From: Modestobacter muralis
GTDB lineage: Bacteria; Actinomycetota; Actinomycetes; Mycobacteriales; Geodermatophilaceae
Direction: 5' to 3'
Assembly (NCBI RefSeq): GCF_010682105.1
Contig: NZ_JAAGWH010000010.1
Location: forward strand, 1 to 64,000
Length of the DNA: 64,000 bases
Shown here: positions 7,428-15,207 of the stretch, one piece after another
How the letters are laid out: the number at the start of each line of letters is the position of its first letter
How positions within the stretch are numbered: position 1 is the first letter of the stretch
Made by a program: the position numbers and the translations under genes
The notes under the pieces: generated by a model
Databases searched by the model: none
What the model was told of the DNA's origin: nothing
Seen by the model: the letters and a program-made list of their open reading frames with translations, nothing else

Positions 7428-8804
7428 ATGTCCCACGCCGTCCTCTGTGCCCCCGACGCCCCCGTCACCGGCGCCGCGCCGCTGCTGCCCGTGGTGGGCG
7501 CGCAGACCCGGGTCCCGCTCGTGCCCGGCGGCAGCGCCCGCTACGTGGACCTCGACGCCGCCGCCAGCGCCCGCGCCCTGCAGTCGGTCGCCGACCGGGT
7601 CGCCGAGGCGCTGCCGCTCTACGCCAGCGTCCACCGCGGTGCCGGCTACCTCTCCCAGGTCTCCACCGCCCTCTACGAGTCGGCCCGGGCCACGGTCGCC
7701 GGTTTCGTCGGCGCGCGGGCGGACGACGTCTGCGTGCTCACCCGCAACAGCACCGACTCGCTCAACCTGCTCGCCGGCGCCGTCCCGGACGGGGCAGCGG
7801 TGCTGGTCCTGGACTGCGAGCACCACGCCGACCTGCTGCCCTGGCAGCGCCGCGGCCCGGTGACCGTGCTGCCGACCGGCGACACGGTGGTGGCGACGCT
7901 GCGCGCCATCGGCGCCGAGCTGGCCGCCGCGCCGTACGCGCTGGTCGCGGTCACCGGCGCCTCCAACGTGACCGGTGAGTCGCTGCCGCTGCAGGAGGTC
8001 GTCCAGCTGGCGCACGCCGCCGGGGCCCGGGTGGTCGTCGACGGGGCGCAGCTGGTCCCGCACCGCCGGTTCTCCCTCGCCGGCTCCGGTGCCGACTACG
8101 TCGTCCTCTCCGGGCACAAGACCTACGCACCGTTCGGCTCCGGCGCCCTGGTGGGCCGCCGCGACTGGCTGGACGCCGCACCCGCGTACCTGGCCGGCGG
8201 CGGCGCGGTCGCCGAGGTGACGGTGGAGGAGACGAGCTGGGCCGCGGCGCCGCACCGGCACGAGGGCGGCTCGCCCAACGTGCTGGGCGCGGTCGCCCTG
8301 GCCGCCGCCTGCGACGCGCTGGCCGCCCTGCCCGCCGGCGCCCTGGAGGAGCACGAGCGGGCGCTGCGCACCCGGCTGACCGAGGGCCTGGCCACCCTGC
8401 CCGGCGTCCGGGTGCTGCGGATCTGGGCCGACTCCGACGAGCCGACCGGCGTCGTCTCCTTCACCGTCGCCGGCGCCGACCCCGGCCTGGTGGCCGCCTA
8501 CCTGTCCGCCGAACACGGCATCGGCGTGCGCGACGGCCGGTTCTGCGCGCACCCGCTGGTGACCCGGCTCGGCGTCCCGGCCGGTGCGCTGCGGGCCAGC
8601 GTGGGCGTCGGCAGCACCCTCGCCGACGTCGACCGGCTGGTCACCGCGCTGGACACCTGGCTGAGCGAGGGGCCCACGGCGGACTACGCGCAGGTCGCCG
8701 GGCGTTGGCAGCCGGTGGACGACCCCCGGCCGCTGGCCGGCCTGGCCGGCGCCGACCCCGCCGCCGTCGCCCGCGGCGCGGGCTGCGGGCCGGCGACGGC
8801 CTGA
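7428..8804 (+). CDS. PLP enzyme, class V aminotransferase / cysteine-desulfurase-like
   Basis: A 458-residue protein starting at ATG 7428, eight bases after AGGAG. It shows the class V fold: DLDAAASA start, ASVHRGAGYLS, EHHADLLPW with cofactor-stacking His, Asp205 in VVVDGAQLV, PLP-binding Lys231 in SGHKTYAPFGSG, and Cys373 in GRFCAHPL where desulfurases keep their persulfide cysteine. It may release sulfur from cysteine or from an alkylated or oxidised cysteine derivative. It is the first gene after a SAM-IV riboswitch, so it should be made when SAM is low. A paralogue sits at 59207. The substrate is not proved; a cysteine-like C-S lyase is the safest reading. Confidence 0.85.
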   Translation: MSHAVLCAPDAPVTGAAPLLPVVGAQTRVPLVPGGSARYVDLDAAASARALQSVADRVAEALPLYASVHRGAGYLSQVSTALYESARATVAGFVGARADDVCVLTRNSTDSLNLLAGAVPDGAAVLVLDCEHHADLLPWQRRGPVTVLPTGDTVVATLRAIGAELAAAPYALVAVTGASNVTGESLPLQEVVQLAHAAGARVVVDGAQLVPHRRFSLAGSGADYVVLSGHKTYAPFGSGALVGRRDWLDAAPAYLAGGGAVAEVTVEETSWAAAPHRHEGGSPNVLGAVALAAACDALAALPAGALEEHERALRTRLTEGLATLPGVRVLRIWADSDEPTGVVSFTVAGADPGLVAAYLSAEHGIGVRDGRFCAHPLVTRLGVPAGALRASVGVGSTLADVDRLVTALDTWLSEGPTADYAQVAGRWQPVDDPRPLAGLAGADPAAVARGAGCGPATA

Positions 8805-8841
8805 GCGCCCGGTCCCGACACCCCCGATCCCAGGAGCACCG

Positions 8842-9642
8842 ATGACCGTCACCGAGACCCCCACCTTCGCCGAGGAGTGGGCGGACTGGCACACCCGGCA
8901 CGAGGCCGCCCGCGCCGACGGCCACGGCTTCCTCGCCATCACCGGCCTGACCTGGCTGACCGCCGAGCCGCAGCGGATCGCCGGCGTCCCGGGGGAGTGG
9001 TGGACCGGCCCGGGCGGTCCGGTCGTGCGGCTCGCCGACGGCGAGGAGCTGGTCGTCGGCGGGACCACCGTGCACGGTGAGCACGCCTTCGGGGAGGTCC
9101 CCGAGCGCGGCGGGGTCGACGCTGTCGCCGGTGACGTGGTGATCGAGGTCGCCCGCCGCGGCGGAGCCGACGTCGTCCGGCCGCGGGACCCGGCCAACCC
9201 CGTGCTCACCGCCTACACCGGCACCCCGGCGTACGAGGCAGATCCGCGCTGGCGGGTGACCGGCACCTACGTGCCCTTCGACCAGCCGCGGCCGACCACG
9301 GTCGGTTCCGTCGTCGAGGGCCTCGAGCACGTCTACGACGCCCCGGGCCGGATCGAGTTTACCCTCGAGGGCCGGGAGCTGACGCTGACCGCGTTCGACG
9401 GCGCGACGCCGGGCTCCTTCATGGTGCTGTTCACCGACGAGACGTCGGGCGTCACCACCTACGCGGCGAACCGGTCGCTCAAGGTCGGGGCCCCGGACGC
9501 CGACGGCACCGTGGTCCTGGACTTCAACCGGGCCACCAACCTGCCGTGCGCCTACACCGTCTTCGCCACCTGCCCGCTGCCGCCGGCGGAGAACCGCCTG
9601 CCGATCGCGGTCGAGGCCGGGGAGAAGAAGCCGGCGGCCTGA
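8842..9642 (+). CDS. DUF1684 family protein
   Basis: A 266-residue protein with the DUF1684 layout: N-terminal helix WADWHTRHEAARADGHGFLAITGLTWL, then a beta-rich middle and the conserved C-terminus VVLDFNRATNLPCAYTVFATCPLPP. No signal peptide is present. Family members are widespread in actinobacteria with unknown biochemical role. It begins 37 bases after the cysteine-desulfurase-like gene with AGGAG before the ATG, so it is most likely in the same SAM-IV-controlled transcript, which ties it to sulfur nutrition. A strong hairpin ends the unit. Confidence 0.85.
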   Translation: MTVTETPTFAEEWADWHTRHEAARADGHGFLAITGLTWLTAEPQRIAGVPGEWWTGPGGPVVRLADGEELVVGGTTVHGEHAFGEVPERGGVDAVAGDVVIEVARRGGADVVRPRDPANPVLTAYTGTPAYEADPRWRVTGTYVPFDQPRPTTVGSVVEGLEHVYDAPGRIEFTLEGRELTLTAFDGATPGSFMVLFTDETSGVTTYAANRSLKVGAPDADGTVVLDFNRATNLPCAYTVFATCPLPPAENRLPIAVEAGEKKPAA

Positions 9643-9653
9643 CCCCCGGAACC

Positions 9654-9699
9654 GCACAGCGGCCGGTCGCCTCCCCGCGGAGGTGACCGGCCGCTGTGC
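9654..9699. terminator. Bidirectional hairpin terminator
   Basis: Near-perfect inverted repeat with outer arms GCACAGCGGCCGGTC and GACCGGCCGCTGTGC, continuing inward through CCTCC/GGAGG with a G-T wobble. It lies between the convergent DUF1684 gene and the monooxygenase gene. Confidence 0.85.
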
Positions 9700-9713
9700 T
9701 GTGCGCCGAGCGG

Positions 9714-10043
9714 TCAGCCGCGGGGCTGGACCTCGCCCATCGGGCCCCAGCCGGCCAGGTCGGGGGAGTCGACGTACATGATCGACGGCGTCGCGGACAC
9801 CCAGTCCGGCATCTGGCCGACGGCCTTCGTGAAGTGCTCGGACGCCGTGTGCACCGCGCCCGCCTCGGCGTCCCGGAAGCCCTCGACGAGCACCCACGTG
9901 TGCGGCTCGTCGACGCTGCGGGACCACTCGAAGAAGACGTTGCCGGGCTCGGCCCGCACGGCGTCGGTGAACTCGCGGACCAGCTCGGGCCACTGGTCGT
10001 CGAACTCGGGGCGGACGGGCCACTTCACGACGATGAGGATCAT
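9714..10043 (-). CDS. Antibiotic biosynthesis monooxygenase (ABM) family protein
   Basis: A 109-residue ferredoxin-like alpha/beta-barrel protein, MILIVVKWPVRPE at its start, with the ABM signatures VFFEWSRSVDEPHTWVLVE and AVHTASEHFTKAV. Such proteins act as small cofactor-free oxygenases on quinols, as heme-degrading enzymes, or are simply dimeric modules of unknown role. The start at 10043 is chosen because the family begins at this beta strand. It lies downstream of the ABC operon but a hairpin at 10074-10108 separates them. Its role in sulfur metabolism is therefore uncertain. Confidence 0.8.
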   Translation of the reverse strand: MILIVVKWPVRPEFDDQWPELVREFTDAVRAEPGNVFFEWSRSVDEPHTWVLVEGFRDAEAGAVHTASEHFTKAVGQMPDWVSATPSIMYVDSPDLAGWGPMGEVQPRG

Positions 10044-10073
10044 CCGGGCAGCGTAGGAGCCGGGGACGACGCG

Positions 10074-10108
10074 ACGGCCGGTCACCCCGGGGAGGGGCGA
10101 CCGGCCGT
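10074..10108 (-). terminator. Terminator of the minus-strand ABC operon
   Basis: Arms ACGGCCGGTCACCCC and GGGGCGACCGGCCGT pair with one A-C mismatch. It begins eight bases beyond the stop of the last solute-binding protein gene on the minus strand. Confidence 0.75.
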
Positions 10109-10115
10109 CGTGAGG

Positions 10116-11108
10116 TCAGGAGGCGACCGAGGGGTTGACCTCGGGGGCCGCCACGGCCTCGTCGGACAGACCCCACCGCTCCAGGGTGGCGGCGTAGCTG
10201 CCGTCGTCGAACACGTGCTGCAGCCCGGCCTCGAACGCGTCGACCAGGCCGTTGCCCTTCAGCGACGTGGCCGCCACGTAGGTGGTGTTGGGCCAGCCGG
10301 CGTTGACGGTGCCGACAACGGACACCGTGCCCTTGCTCTCCTGGTAGACGGCGTTGGGGTTGGGCCCGAGGTAGGCGTCGACGCGGCCGGAGGAGATGGC
10401 CAGCAGCGCGTCGGCGGCGCTGGCGTAGTAGTCCAGGGTCGCCGGCTCCAGCCCGGCGGCCTGGTTCCGGGCGTTCCAGTCCAGCAGGATCCGCTCCTGG
10501 TTGGTGCCCGAGCCCACGGCCAGGGTGAGCCCGGCGACGTCCTCGGCCCCGTCGATGGACAGGGTGCTGTCCGGGGCGGCGGTGAAGGCCATGATCCCCT
10601 GCCGGTAGGTGGCGAAGTCGAACAGCTCCAGCCGCGCGGCGTTGACGCCGACGTTGCTGAACACCGCCTCGACGTCCCCGCTCTGCACCGACAGCGGCCA
10701 CTGCTCCCAGGAGATGTTGCGGACGTCGAGCGCCAGGCCCAGCGACGAGGCGACCAGCGAGGCGATGTCGACCTCGCTGCCCACGACCGTGCTGTTGTCG
10801 TCGGCGAGGAAGGCCAGCGGCGGGTCGCCGGCCCCGACGATGCCGACGGTGAGCTTGCCGTCGGCGGAGACCGCGGCGGGCACCAGCGCCTCGGCGGCGG
10901 GGTCGGCGGTGGTCGACACCCGGGCGGACTGCGCCGGGCTGGTGTCGACGACGAGCGGCGCGGCGGCGCCGGCGTTGCTGGGCGCGACCTGGGCGGCCTC
11001 GATGTCGGCGGAGCTGCTGCACGCCGACAGCAGGGTGACGGTGGACAGCAGCAGGGCGCTGGCCACGGGCAGGGACGGACGGCGGCGACGGGTGCGGGTG
11101 CGGGTCAC
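10116..11108 (-). CDS. ABC transporter solute-binding lipoprotein (family 3), copy A
   Basis: A 330-residue lipoprotein with a basic leader, hydrophobic core and lipobox LLSAC (lipid-modified Cys30). The mature part is a type II periplasmic-binding-protein fold of amino-acid family 3: LTVGIVGAGDPPLAFLADDN, VGSEVDIASLVASSLGL, VAGLTLAVGSGTNQERIL, SGRVDAYLGPN. It captures a substrate outside the membrane and hands it to the permease. It is the last gene of the SAM-IV-led operon and a clear paralogue of the gene just upstream, sharing GSGTNQE, so two substrates or two affinities are likely. Gene context suggests a cysteine- or methionine-related ligand. Confidence 0.88.
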   Translation of the reverse strand: MTRTRTRRRRPSLPVASALLLSTVTLLSACSSSADIEAAQVAPSNAGAAAPLVVDTSPAQSARVSTTADPAAEALVPAAVSADGKLTVGIVGAGDPPLAFLADDNSTVVGSEVDIASLVASSLGLALDVRNISWEQWPLSVQSGDVEAVFSNVGVNAARLELFDFATYRQGIMAFTAAPDSTLSIDGAEDVAGLTLAVGSGTNQERILLDWNARNQAAGLEPATLDYYASAADALLAISSGRVDAYLGPNPNAVYQESKGTVSVVGTVNAGWPNTTYVAATSLKGNGLVDAFEAGLQHVFDDGSYAATLERWGLSDEAVAAPEVNPSVAS

Positions 11109-11140
11109 GGGGGTGCCTCTCGGGGTGGTCGGGGTGGGGG

Positions 11141-12124
11141 TCAGGTGGCAGGGAGGCCGGGCGGGTTGGTCTCGGAGCGCTCGACCGACTCACTCGTCAG
11201 CCCCCAGCGCTCGAGCACCTGCGGGTAGCTGCCGTCGTCGATCGCGGCGTTGAGCGCGGCGGTGACGGCGGGCGCCAGGCCGTTGCCCTTCGCGGTGGCC
11301 ACGGCGATCTGCGCCGTCCGCGGCCAGCCGCCGTTGACGGTGCCCACGACGGTGAAGTCGGCGGGGGAGACGGCGGCCTTGTAGGCGGCGGTGGCGTTGG
11401 GCCCGAAGGAGAGGTCGAGCCGGCCGGACTGCAGGGCGAGGGTGGTGTCGCCGTCGTTCTCGAAGTACTGGACGTCGACCGGGTCCAGTCCCGCGGCCCG
11501 GTTCTGCTCGTCCCAGGCGAGCAGGATCTCCTCCTGGTTGGTGCCCGAGCCGACCGCGATGGTCAGCCCCGCGACGTCGGCGGGGCCCTCGACGCGCAGC
11601 TGCGAGCCGGCCTTCGCCAGGAAGCCGAGCTCGTCGACGCGGTAGGAGGAGAAGTCGAACAGCTGCTTGCGCTCCTCGGTGACCGTGACGTTGGAGATGG
11701 TCACGTCGACCTCGCCGGACTGCGTGGCCAGCGGCCAGCCGGCCCAGTCGGTGGGCACCAGCTCCAGCTCCAGGCCCAGACCGTCGGCGACGAGCTGCGC
11801 GATGTCGGTCTCGTGGCCGATGGCCGTGGCGTTGTCGTCGGCGTAGAAGGCCAGCGGAGCGCTGAACGGGCTGGTCGCGACCCGCAGGACGCCGTCGTCG
11901 ACCAGGCCCGGCGGCAGCAGGCCGACCGCCTCGGGGCTCTCGGTGGTGCGGATGCGCTCCTGCTGGGGGCTGGTGTCGACGGTCAGGGCGGTGCCGGTGC
12001 CGGCGCCCTGTTCGGCGGCGGCCGCGGCCTCGATCTGCCCGGAGCTGCTGCACGCCCCGAGCGCCAGCACGGAGGCAGCGGCCAGGGCGGTGACGAGCGG
12101 GGCTCGCCGGGTGCGGGCGGTCAC
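11141..12124 (-). CDS. ABC transporter solute-binding lipoprotein (family 3), copy B
   Basis: A 327-residue paralogue of the following gene. Lipobox LALGAC places the lipid anchor at Cys25. Matching motifs are LRVATSPFSAPLAFYADDN, IGHETDIAQLVADGLGLEL, VAGLTIAVGSGTNQEEIL and SGRLDLSFGPN. The two proteins share order, length and most motif positions, which indicates tandem duplication. In Bacillus subtilis the TcyJKLMN cystine importer likewise uses two binding proteins (TcyJ, TcyK); the comparison is suggestive only. A gap of about 100 bases separates this gene from the ATPase, which may allow separate mRNA processing. Confidence 0.88.
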   Translation of the reverse strand: MTARTRRAPLVTALAAASVLALGACSSSGQIEAAAAAEQGAGTGTALTVDTSPQQERIRTTESPEAVGLLPPGLVDDGVLRVATSPFSAPLAFYADDNATAIGHETDIAQLVADGLGLELELVPTDWAGWPLATQSGEVDVTISNVTVTEERKQLFDFSSYRVDELGFLAKAGSQLRVEGPADVAGLTIAVGSGTNQEEILLAWDEQNRAAGLDPVDVQYFENDGDTTLALQSGRLDLSFGPNATAAYKAAVSPADFTVVGTVNGGWPRTAQIAVATAKGNGLAPAVTAALNAAIDDGSYPQVLERWGLTSESVERSETNPPGLPAT

Positions 12125-12223
12125 GGTGTTCTCTTCTCCTCAGGTCGGCACGCGGGCGCGCGCCATGGCCGGGCGGCGCACGGTGCGCCGTCCGAGTGGT
12201 GGGGGATCGGGACTGGGGCTGGA

Positions 12224-13015
12224 CTACAGGACGCGGGCGAGGAAGGCGCGGGTGCGGTCGTGCTGCGGGTCGTCGAGCACCTGCTCGGGTGGGCCCTGCT
12301 CGACCACGCGGCCGGCGTCCATGAACACGACCTGGTCGGCGACCTCGCGGGCGAAGCCGATCTCGTGGGTGACCACGATCATCGTGGTGCCGGTGCGGGC
12401 CAGGTCGGTGATCACCTCGAGCACCTCGCCGACCAGCTCCGGGTCCAGCGCGGACGTCGGCTCGTCGAACAGCAGGACGGCGGGGCGCATGGCCAGCGCC
12501 CGGGCGATGGCCACCCGCTGCTGCTGACCACCGGACAGCTGCCGCGGGTGGGCGTCGGCCCGGTCGGCCAGCCCCACCCGGGCGAGCAGCTCGCGGGCCT
12601 CGGCCTCCACCTCCGCGCGCGGCCGGCCCTGCGCGGAGACGGGCGCCTCGACCACGTTGTCCAGTGCGGTCAGGTGCGGGAAGAGGTTGAAGGACTGGAA
12701 GACGAACCCGAACCGGGTGCGCTGGCGGAGCAGCTCCTTCTCCGGCAGCTCGTGCAGCCGGTCGGTGCCGCGGTGGGGTTTCCGTCGGTAGCCGACCAGC
12801 TCCCCGTCCAGGGCGATGAAGCCGCGGTCGGCCTTCTCCAGGTGGTTGATGCTGCGCAGCAGCGTCGACTTGCCCGAGCCCGACGGGCCCAGGACGACGG
12901 TCACGGTGCCCGGCTCGACCACCAGGTCGACGCCGTGCAGCACCTCCACCCCGGCGTAGGACTTGTGCACGCCGTGCACCTCGACCCGGCCCGGGCGCGC
13001 CTCCACCGCGGTCAT
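12224..13015 (-). CDS. Amino-acid-type ABC transporter ATPase
   Basis: A 263-residue ATPase of the polar amino-acid family. Walker [10 protein letters not shown] begins near residue 43, the Q-loop is [17 protein letters not shown], the signature LSGGQQQR lies near 160, Walker B is [13 protein letters not shown] and the switch His is in VTHEIG. It powers import together with the permease encoded just upstream. Its ATG overlaps the permease stop by four bases (ATGA), so the two subunits are translationally coupled. The FNLFPH Q-loop is typical of importers for polar or sulfur amino acids. Confidence 0.93.
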   Translation of the reverse strand: MTAVEARPGRVEVHGVHKSYAGVEVLHGVDLVVEPGTVTVVLGPSGSGKSTLLRSINHLEKADRGFIALDGELVGYRRKPHRGTDRLHELPEKELLRQRTRFGFVFQSFNLFPHLTALDNVVEAPVSAQGRPRAEVEAEARELLARVGLADRADAHPRQLSGGQQQRVAIARALAMRPAVLLFDEPTSALDPELVGEVLEVITDLARTGTTMIVVTHEIGFAREVADQVVFMDAGRVVEQGPPEQVLDDPQHDRTRAFLARVL

Positions 13016-13980
13016 CGGGTGGCCCCGCGGGGGGCGCCGAAGCGGGCGAGGACGTCGCCGAGCTCGCTGCGCACCCGCTGCAGCGGGGTGGGCGGCAGCG
13101 TGCGCAGGGCGCCACGGGAGTAGTGCCGCTCCACGTGGTACTGGACGACGGTGACCACGGTGGTGAGCACGACGTACCAGATCGCGGCGACCACCAGCAT
13201 GGGCAGCACCCGCTGCGTGCGGCCGTAGATGACGCTGACGGTGTAGAACAGCTCGCCCAGGGCCAGGACGTAGACGATCGAGGTGCCCTTGAACAGGCCG
13301 ATGACCTCGTTGACCGCCGTCGGGACGATGGTGCGCATCGCCTGGGGCAGCACGATGCCGGTGGTCTGCCGGCGCCGGGGGATGCCCAGGCTGGCTGCGG
13401 CCTCGTGCTGTCCCTGGTCGACCGAGAGGATGCCGGCCCGGACGATCTCGGCCGAGTAGGCGGCCTGGTGCAGGCCCAGGCCCAGGACAGCGGCGCCGAA
13501 CTTGTCGATCAGCGAGAGCGTCGGGACGCTGACGAACGACGGGCCGAACGGGATGCCTAGGTCTAGGTGCTGGTACAGGTAGGCGAGGTTGTACCAGAGC
13601 AGCAGCTGCAGGATCAGCGGCACGGAGCGGAACACCCAGGTGTAGCCCCAGCTCACCGCCCGCAGCAGCGGCGAGCGGCTCAGCCGCATCAGGGCCAGCA
13701 CCGTGCCCAGCGCGAAGCCGACCACCGCGGTGATCGCGGTCAGCTCGATGGTGGTGAGCACGCCGCGGACGATCGACTCCTCGGTGAGGTAGGCGCCGAC
13801 GACGTCCCACTCCCACCGTGGGTTGGTGACGAGGCTGTTGACGACCATGGCCAGCAGTACGACCACCGCGGCGGTGGCCACCCAGCGGCCGGGGTGTCGG
13901 GCCGGCACGACCTCCAGCTGGTCGAAGGGGGTGCCGGCCGGCGGCGCCGTGGACGCCGGCCGGGTGTCGAGGGTGGTCAC
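13012..13980 (-). CDS. Amino-acid ABC transporter permease (HisM/TcyL type)
   Basis: A 322-residue inner-membrane permease. After a 30-residue cytosolic tail it has a hydrophobic segment ([18 protein letters not shown]) and about five more helices. The permease signature [24 protein letters not shown] is the loop that contacts the ATPase; [16 protein letters not shown] is typical of the His/Glu/Gln/Arg family. GTG at 13980 overlaps the acetyltransferase stop (GTGA), so translation is coupled to both neighbours. With a single permease gene the transporter is probably a homodimer. Confidence 0.92.
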   Translation of the reverse strand: MTTLDTRPASTAPPAGTPFDQLEVVPARHPGRWVATAAVVVLLAMVVNSLVTNPRWEWDVVGAYLTEESIVRGVLTTIELTAITAVVGFALGTVLALMRLSRSPLLRAVSWGYTWVFRSVPLILQLLLWYNLAYLYQHLDLGIPFGPSFVSVPTLSLIDKFGAAVLGLGLHQAAYSAEIVRAGILSVDQGQHEAAASLGIPRRRQTTGIVLPQAMRTIVPTAVNEVIGLFKGTSIVYVLALGELFYTVSVIYGRTQRVLPMLVVAAIWYVVLTTVVTVVQYHVERHYSRGALRTLPPTPLQRVRSELGDVLARFGAPRGATR

Positions 13981-14516
13981 GCGGGGTCTCCCAGGTGCTT
14001 GGTGAAGGCGTAGAGGCGGTCGGCGACCGGCAGGCCGCGCAGCGTCTCGAGGTCGGTCGGGCGGGGGACGGCGGGGTCGAACAGCGGCGTCCAGCCGGTG
14101 GTGAGGTACAGGTCGCGGGCCTCGGGCTGGCGCGGGCCGGTGGTCAGGTACAGGTGCGCGTAGCCGGCCGTGGCGGCCCGGTGCTCCAGCTCGGTGAGCA
14201 CCCGGCGGGCCAGGCCACGGCGGCGGTGGGAGGTGGCGGTCCACATCCGCTTGACCTCCGCCGCCCCCGAGGGGTGCGCCATGAAGGCGCCGCCGGCGAC
14301 GGCCGCGCCGTCCTCCAGCAGCAGGACGAAGGCCCCCGACGGGGGCAGGAAGGCCTCGGCCGGGTAGCGGGTCAGCTCTTCGGCCGCGCCACCGAAGAGG
14401 TCGCCGTAGCGGCTGTCGTACTCGGCCGCGAGGTCGGCGAACAGCGGTGCGGCCAGCGGGTCGTCAGGACGGACCTCGACCACCTGCAGGTCGGCCGGGG
14501 ACAGGGACGTGGGCAT
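13977..14516 (-). CDS. GNAT family N-acetyltransferase
   Basis: A 179-residue GNAT enzyme starting at ATG 14516 after CAGGAG. The acetyl-CoA site is visible: [24 protein letters not shown] (motif A, R/Q-x-x-G-x-A variant), then [26 protein letters not shown] (motif B). It probably acetylates a small amine. As the first gene of a sulfur-controlled operon with an amino-acid importer, it is comparable to SnaA of B. subtilis, which N-acetylates S-alkylcysteines before oxidative breakdown. That substrate is an inference from context. It follows a leader peptide and a hairpin, which likely set its expression. Confidence 0.85.
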   Translation of the reverse strand: MPTSLSPADLQVVEVRPDDPLAAPLFADLAAEYDSRYGDLFGGAAEELTRYPAEAFLPPSGAFVLLLEDGAAVAGGAFMAHPSGAAEVKRMWTATSHRRRGLARRVLTELEHRAATAGYAHLYLTTGPRQPEARDLYLTTGWTPLFDPAVPRPTDLETLRGLPVADRLYAFTKHLGDPA

Positions 14517-14645
14517 GCGGCAGGGACTCCTGGACGGCTCGGAGGGCGCGCCCGCGGGCCGCCGGGGGACGGCGGGCGGGGCGGAGGTGGGTGCGCGACG
14601 GAGGTGCGCGGACCGGGTGCGCGGAGGTCGGCGCAGGGACGAGCT

Positions 14646-14665
14646 CAGCGCCGGGGGCGGCGCTG
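14646..14665 (-). terminator. Attenuator-like hairpin after the leader peptide
   Basis: Perfect 8-bp stem CAGCGCCG / CGGCGCTG with a 4-base loop, beginning five bases after the leader peptide stop codon on the minus strand and about 130 bases before the acetyltransferase. Its position suits control by ribosome stalling in the leader. There is no T-run. Confidence 0.55.
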
Positions 14666-14670
14666 CGACG

Positions 14671-14790
14671 TCAGCGACAGAGCGCGCTGTCGGTGCGCAG
14701 CAGGTCGACGGCGAGGCGGCCGACCAGGTCGGTGGAGACCCGCTCGACAGCAGGGCTGTCGGCGGCGGCGCGGCGGCCGGTCTGTCCCAC
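14671..14790 (-). CDS. Cys-containing leader peptide (sulfur type)
   Basis: A 39-residue peptide read from GTG 14790, which has GAGGAG seven bases upstream. It ends in RLAVDLLRTDSALCR and stops. The VDLLRTxSAxC tail is shared with the divergent leader at 15091 (HVDLLRTASAQC) and resembles the small actinobacterial ORFs annotated as putative leader peptides ahead of sulfur and cysteine genes. The cysteine is the second-last codon (TGT), placing a ribosome waiting for Cys-tRNA directly against the hairpin at 14646-14665. It lies between a SAM-IV riboswitch and the acetyltransferase gene, so two sensors act in series. Confidence 0.75.
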   Translation of the reverse strand: MGQTGRRAAADSPAVERVSTDLVGRLAVDLLRTDSALCR

Positions 14791-14825
14791 GGTGCTGCTC
14801 CTCGTTCGTCCCCTCGGGAGGGGAG

Positions 14826-14940
14826 GCCACTGCTTGCCGGGGCGCGGGTGCGCTCGGCCAGGTCGTCACCCGGGGCACCCCGTCGCAGGGAGGGTTGCCG
14901 GCCAGCGAGCCGGGGCTTGTCGCTGGCGCTCAGGACCTGG
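14826..14940 (-). promoter_or_regulatory. SAM-IV riboswitch (copy 2)
   Basis: On the minus strand the P1 stem CCAGGTC (14940-14934) / GACCTGG (14864-14858) encloses GAGCGCCAGCG, AGCCCCGGCTCGCTGGCCGG, AACCCTCC and GGGTGCCCCGGGTGA, the same core as the copy at 7279. The 3' part (to about 14826) is shorter and ends in CCCCGGCAAGCAG. A small hairpin CCCCTCCCGAGGGG follows at 14823-14810, just before the leader peptide's ribosome site. It should shut down the leader peptide, acetyltransferase and importer operon when SAM is abundant. Confidence 0.9.
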
Positions 14941-14944
14941 GGGG

Positions 14945-14974
14945 ACCATAGGGGCAGCACCCGCTTGTCGTCAA
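14945..14974 (-). promoter_or_regulatory. Promoter of the SAM-IV / importer operon
   Basis: Minus-strand -35 TTGACG (14974-14969), 18-base spacer, -10 TATGGT (14950-14945). Transcription would start near 14938, at the first bases of the riboswitch P1 stem. This is a good vegetative-type promoter. Confidence 0.7.
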
Positions 14975-14995
14975 ACATCATCGGTTTGGTAGACA
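14965..14995 (+). promoter_or_regulatory. Divergent promoter of the monooxygenase operon
   Basis: Plus-strand TTGTCG (14965-14970), a 19-base spacer and TAGACA (14990-14995). It overlaps the opposite promoter. The imperfectly spaced repeat CAAAC-N7-GTTTG (14972-14988) sits between the two and could be a regulator site. Confidence 0.5.
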
Positions 14996-15090
14996 TTGCG
15001 GCGAGCGACACACCGCGGCGGGGAACAGCCCGCCGCCACGGTGCGCTCGACCCAGCAGAGCGACCCACGGACAGGCGAGAGGAGACGCAC

Positions 15091-15186
15091 GTGCCCAGCA
15101 CCGCCCTGGTCCGCCGCCGGCACGTCGACCTCCTCCGGACGGCGAGCGCGCAGTGTCTGCGCGAGGTCACGACCCCGCGTCCCTGA
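15091..15186 (+). CDS. Cys-containing leader peptide (sulfur type)
   Basis: A 31-residue peptide from GTG 15091, with GAGAGGAG five to six bases upstream. It contains RRRHVDLLRTASAQC, the hallmark of small actinobacterial leader peptides placed before sulfur genes, followed by LREVTTPRP and a stop. The stop is only 21 bases before ATG 15208 of the next gene, so control by ribosome position or re-initiation is plausible. It shares its core with the leader of the divergent operon, tying both operons to the same cysteine signal. It is too short and too Arg-rich to be an enzyme. Confidence 0.78.
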   Translation: MPSTALVRRRHVDLLRTASAQCLREVTTPRP

Positions 15187-15207
15187 CCCTCCGCACCCGG
15201 AGTCCGC

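Noticed and set aside
8641-11193. An 850-codon minus-strand open frame
   Set aside because: It covers parts of four well-supported genes in another frame and has Arg/Pro/Gly-rich composition without motifs.
14645-14878. A 77-codon minus-strand frame
   Set aside because: It starts inside the SAM-IV aptamer and reads an Arg/Pro-rich sequence; the leader peptide in another frame has a proper ribosome site and conserved tail.
14509-15186. A 225-codon plus-strand frame ending at the leader peptide stop
   Set aside because: Only its last 31 codons (from GTG 15091, with a ribosome site) resemble a real product; the rest runs through the antisense of a riboswitch and a promoter.
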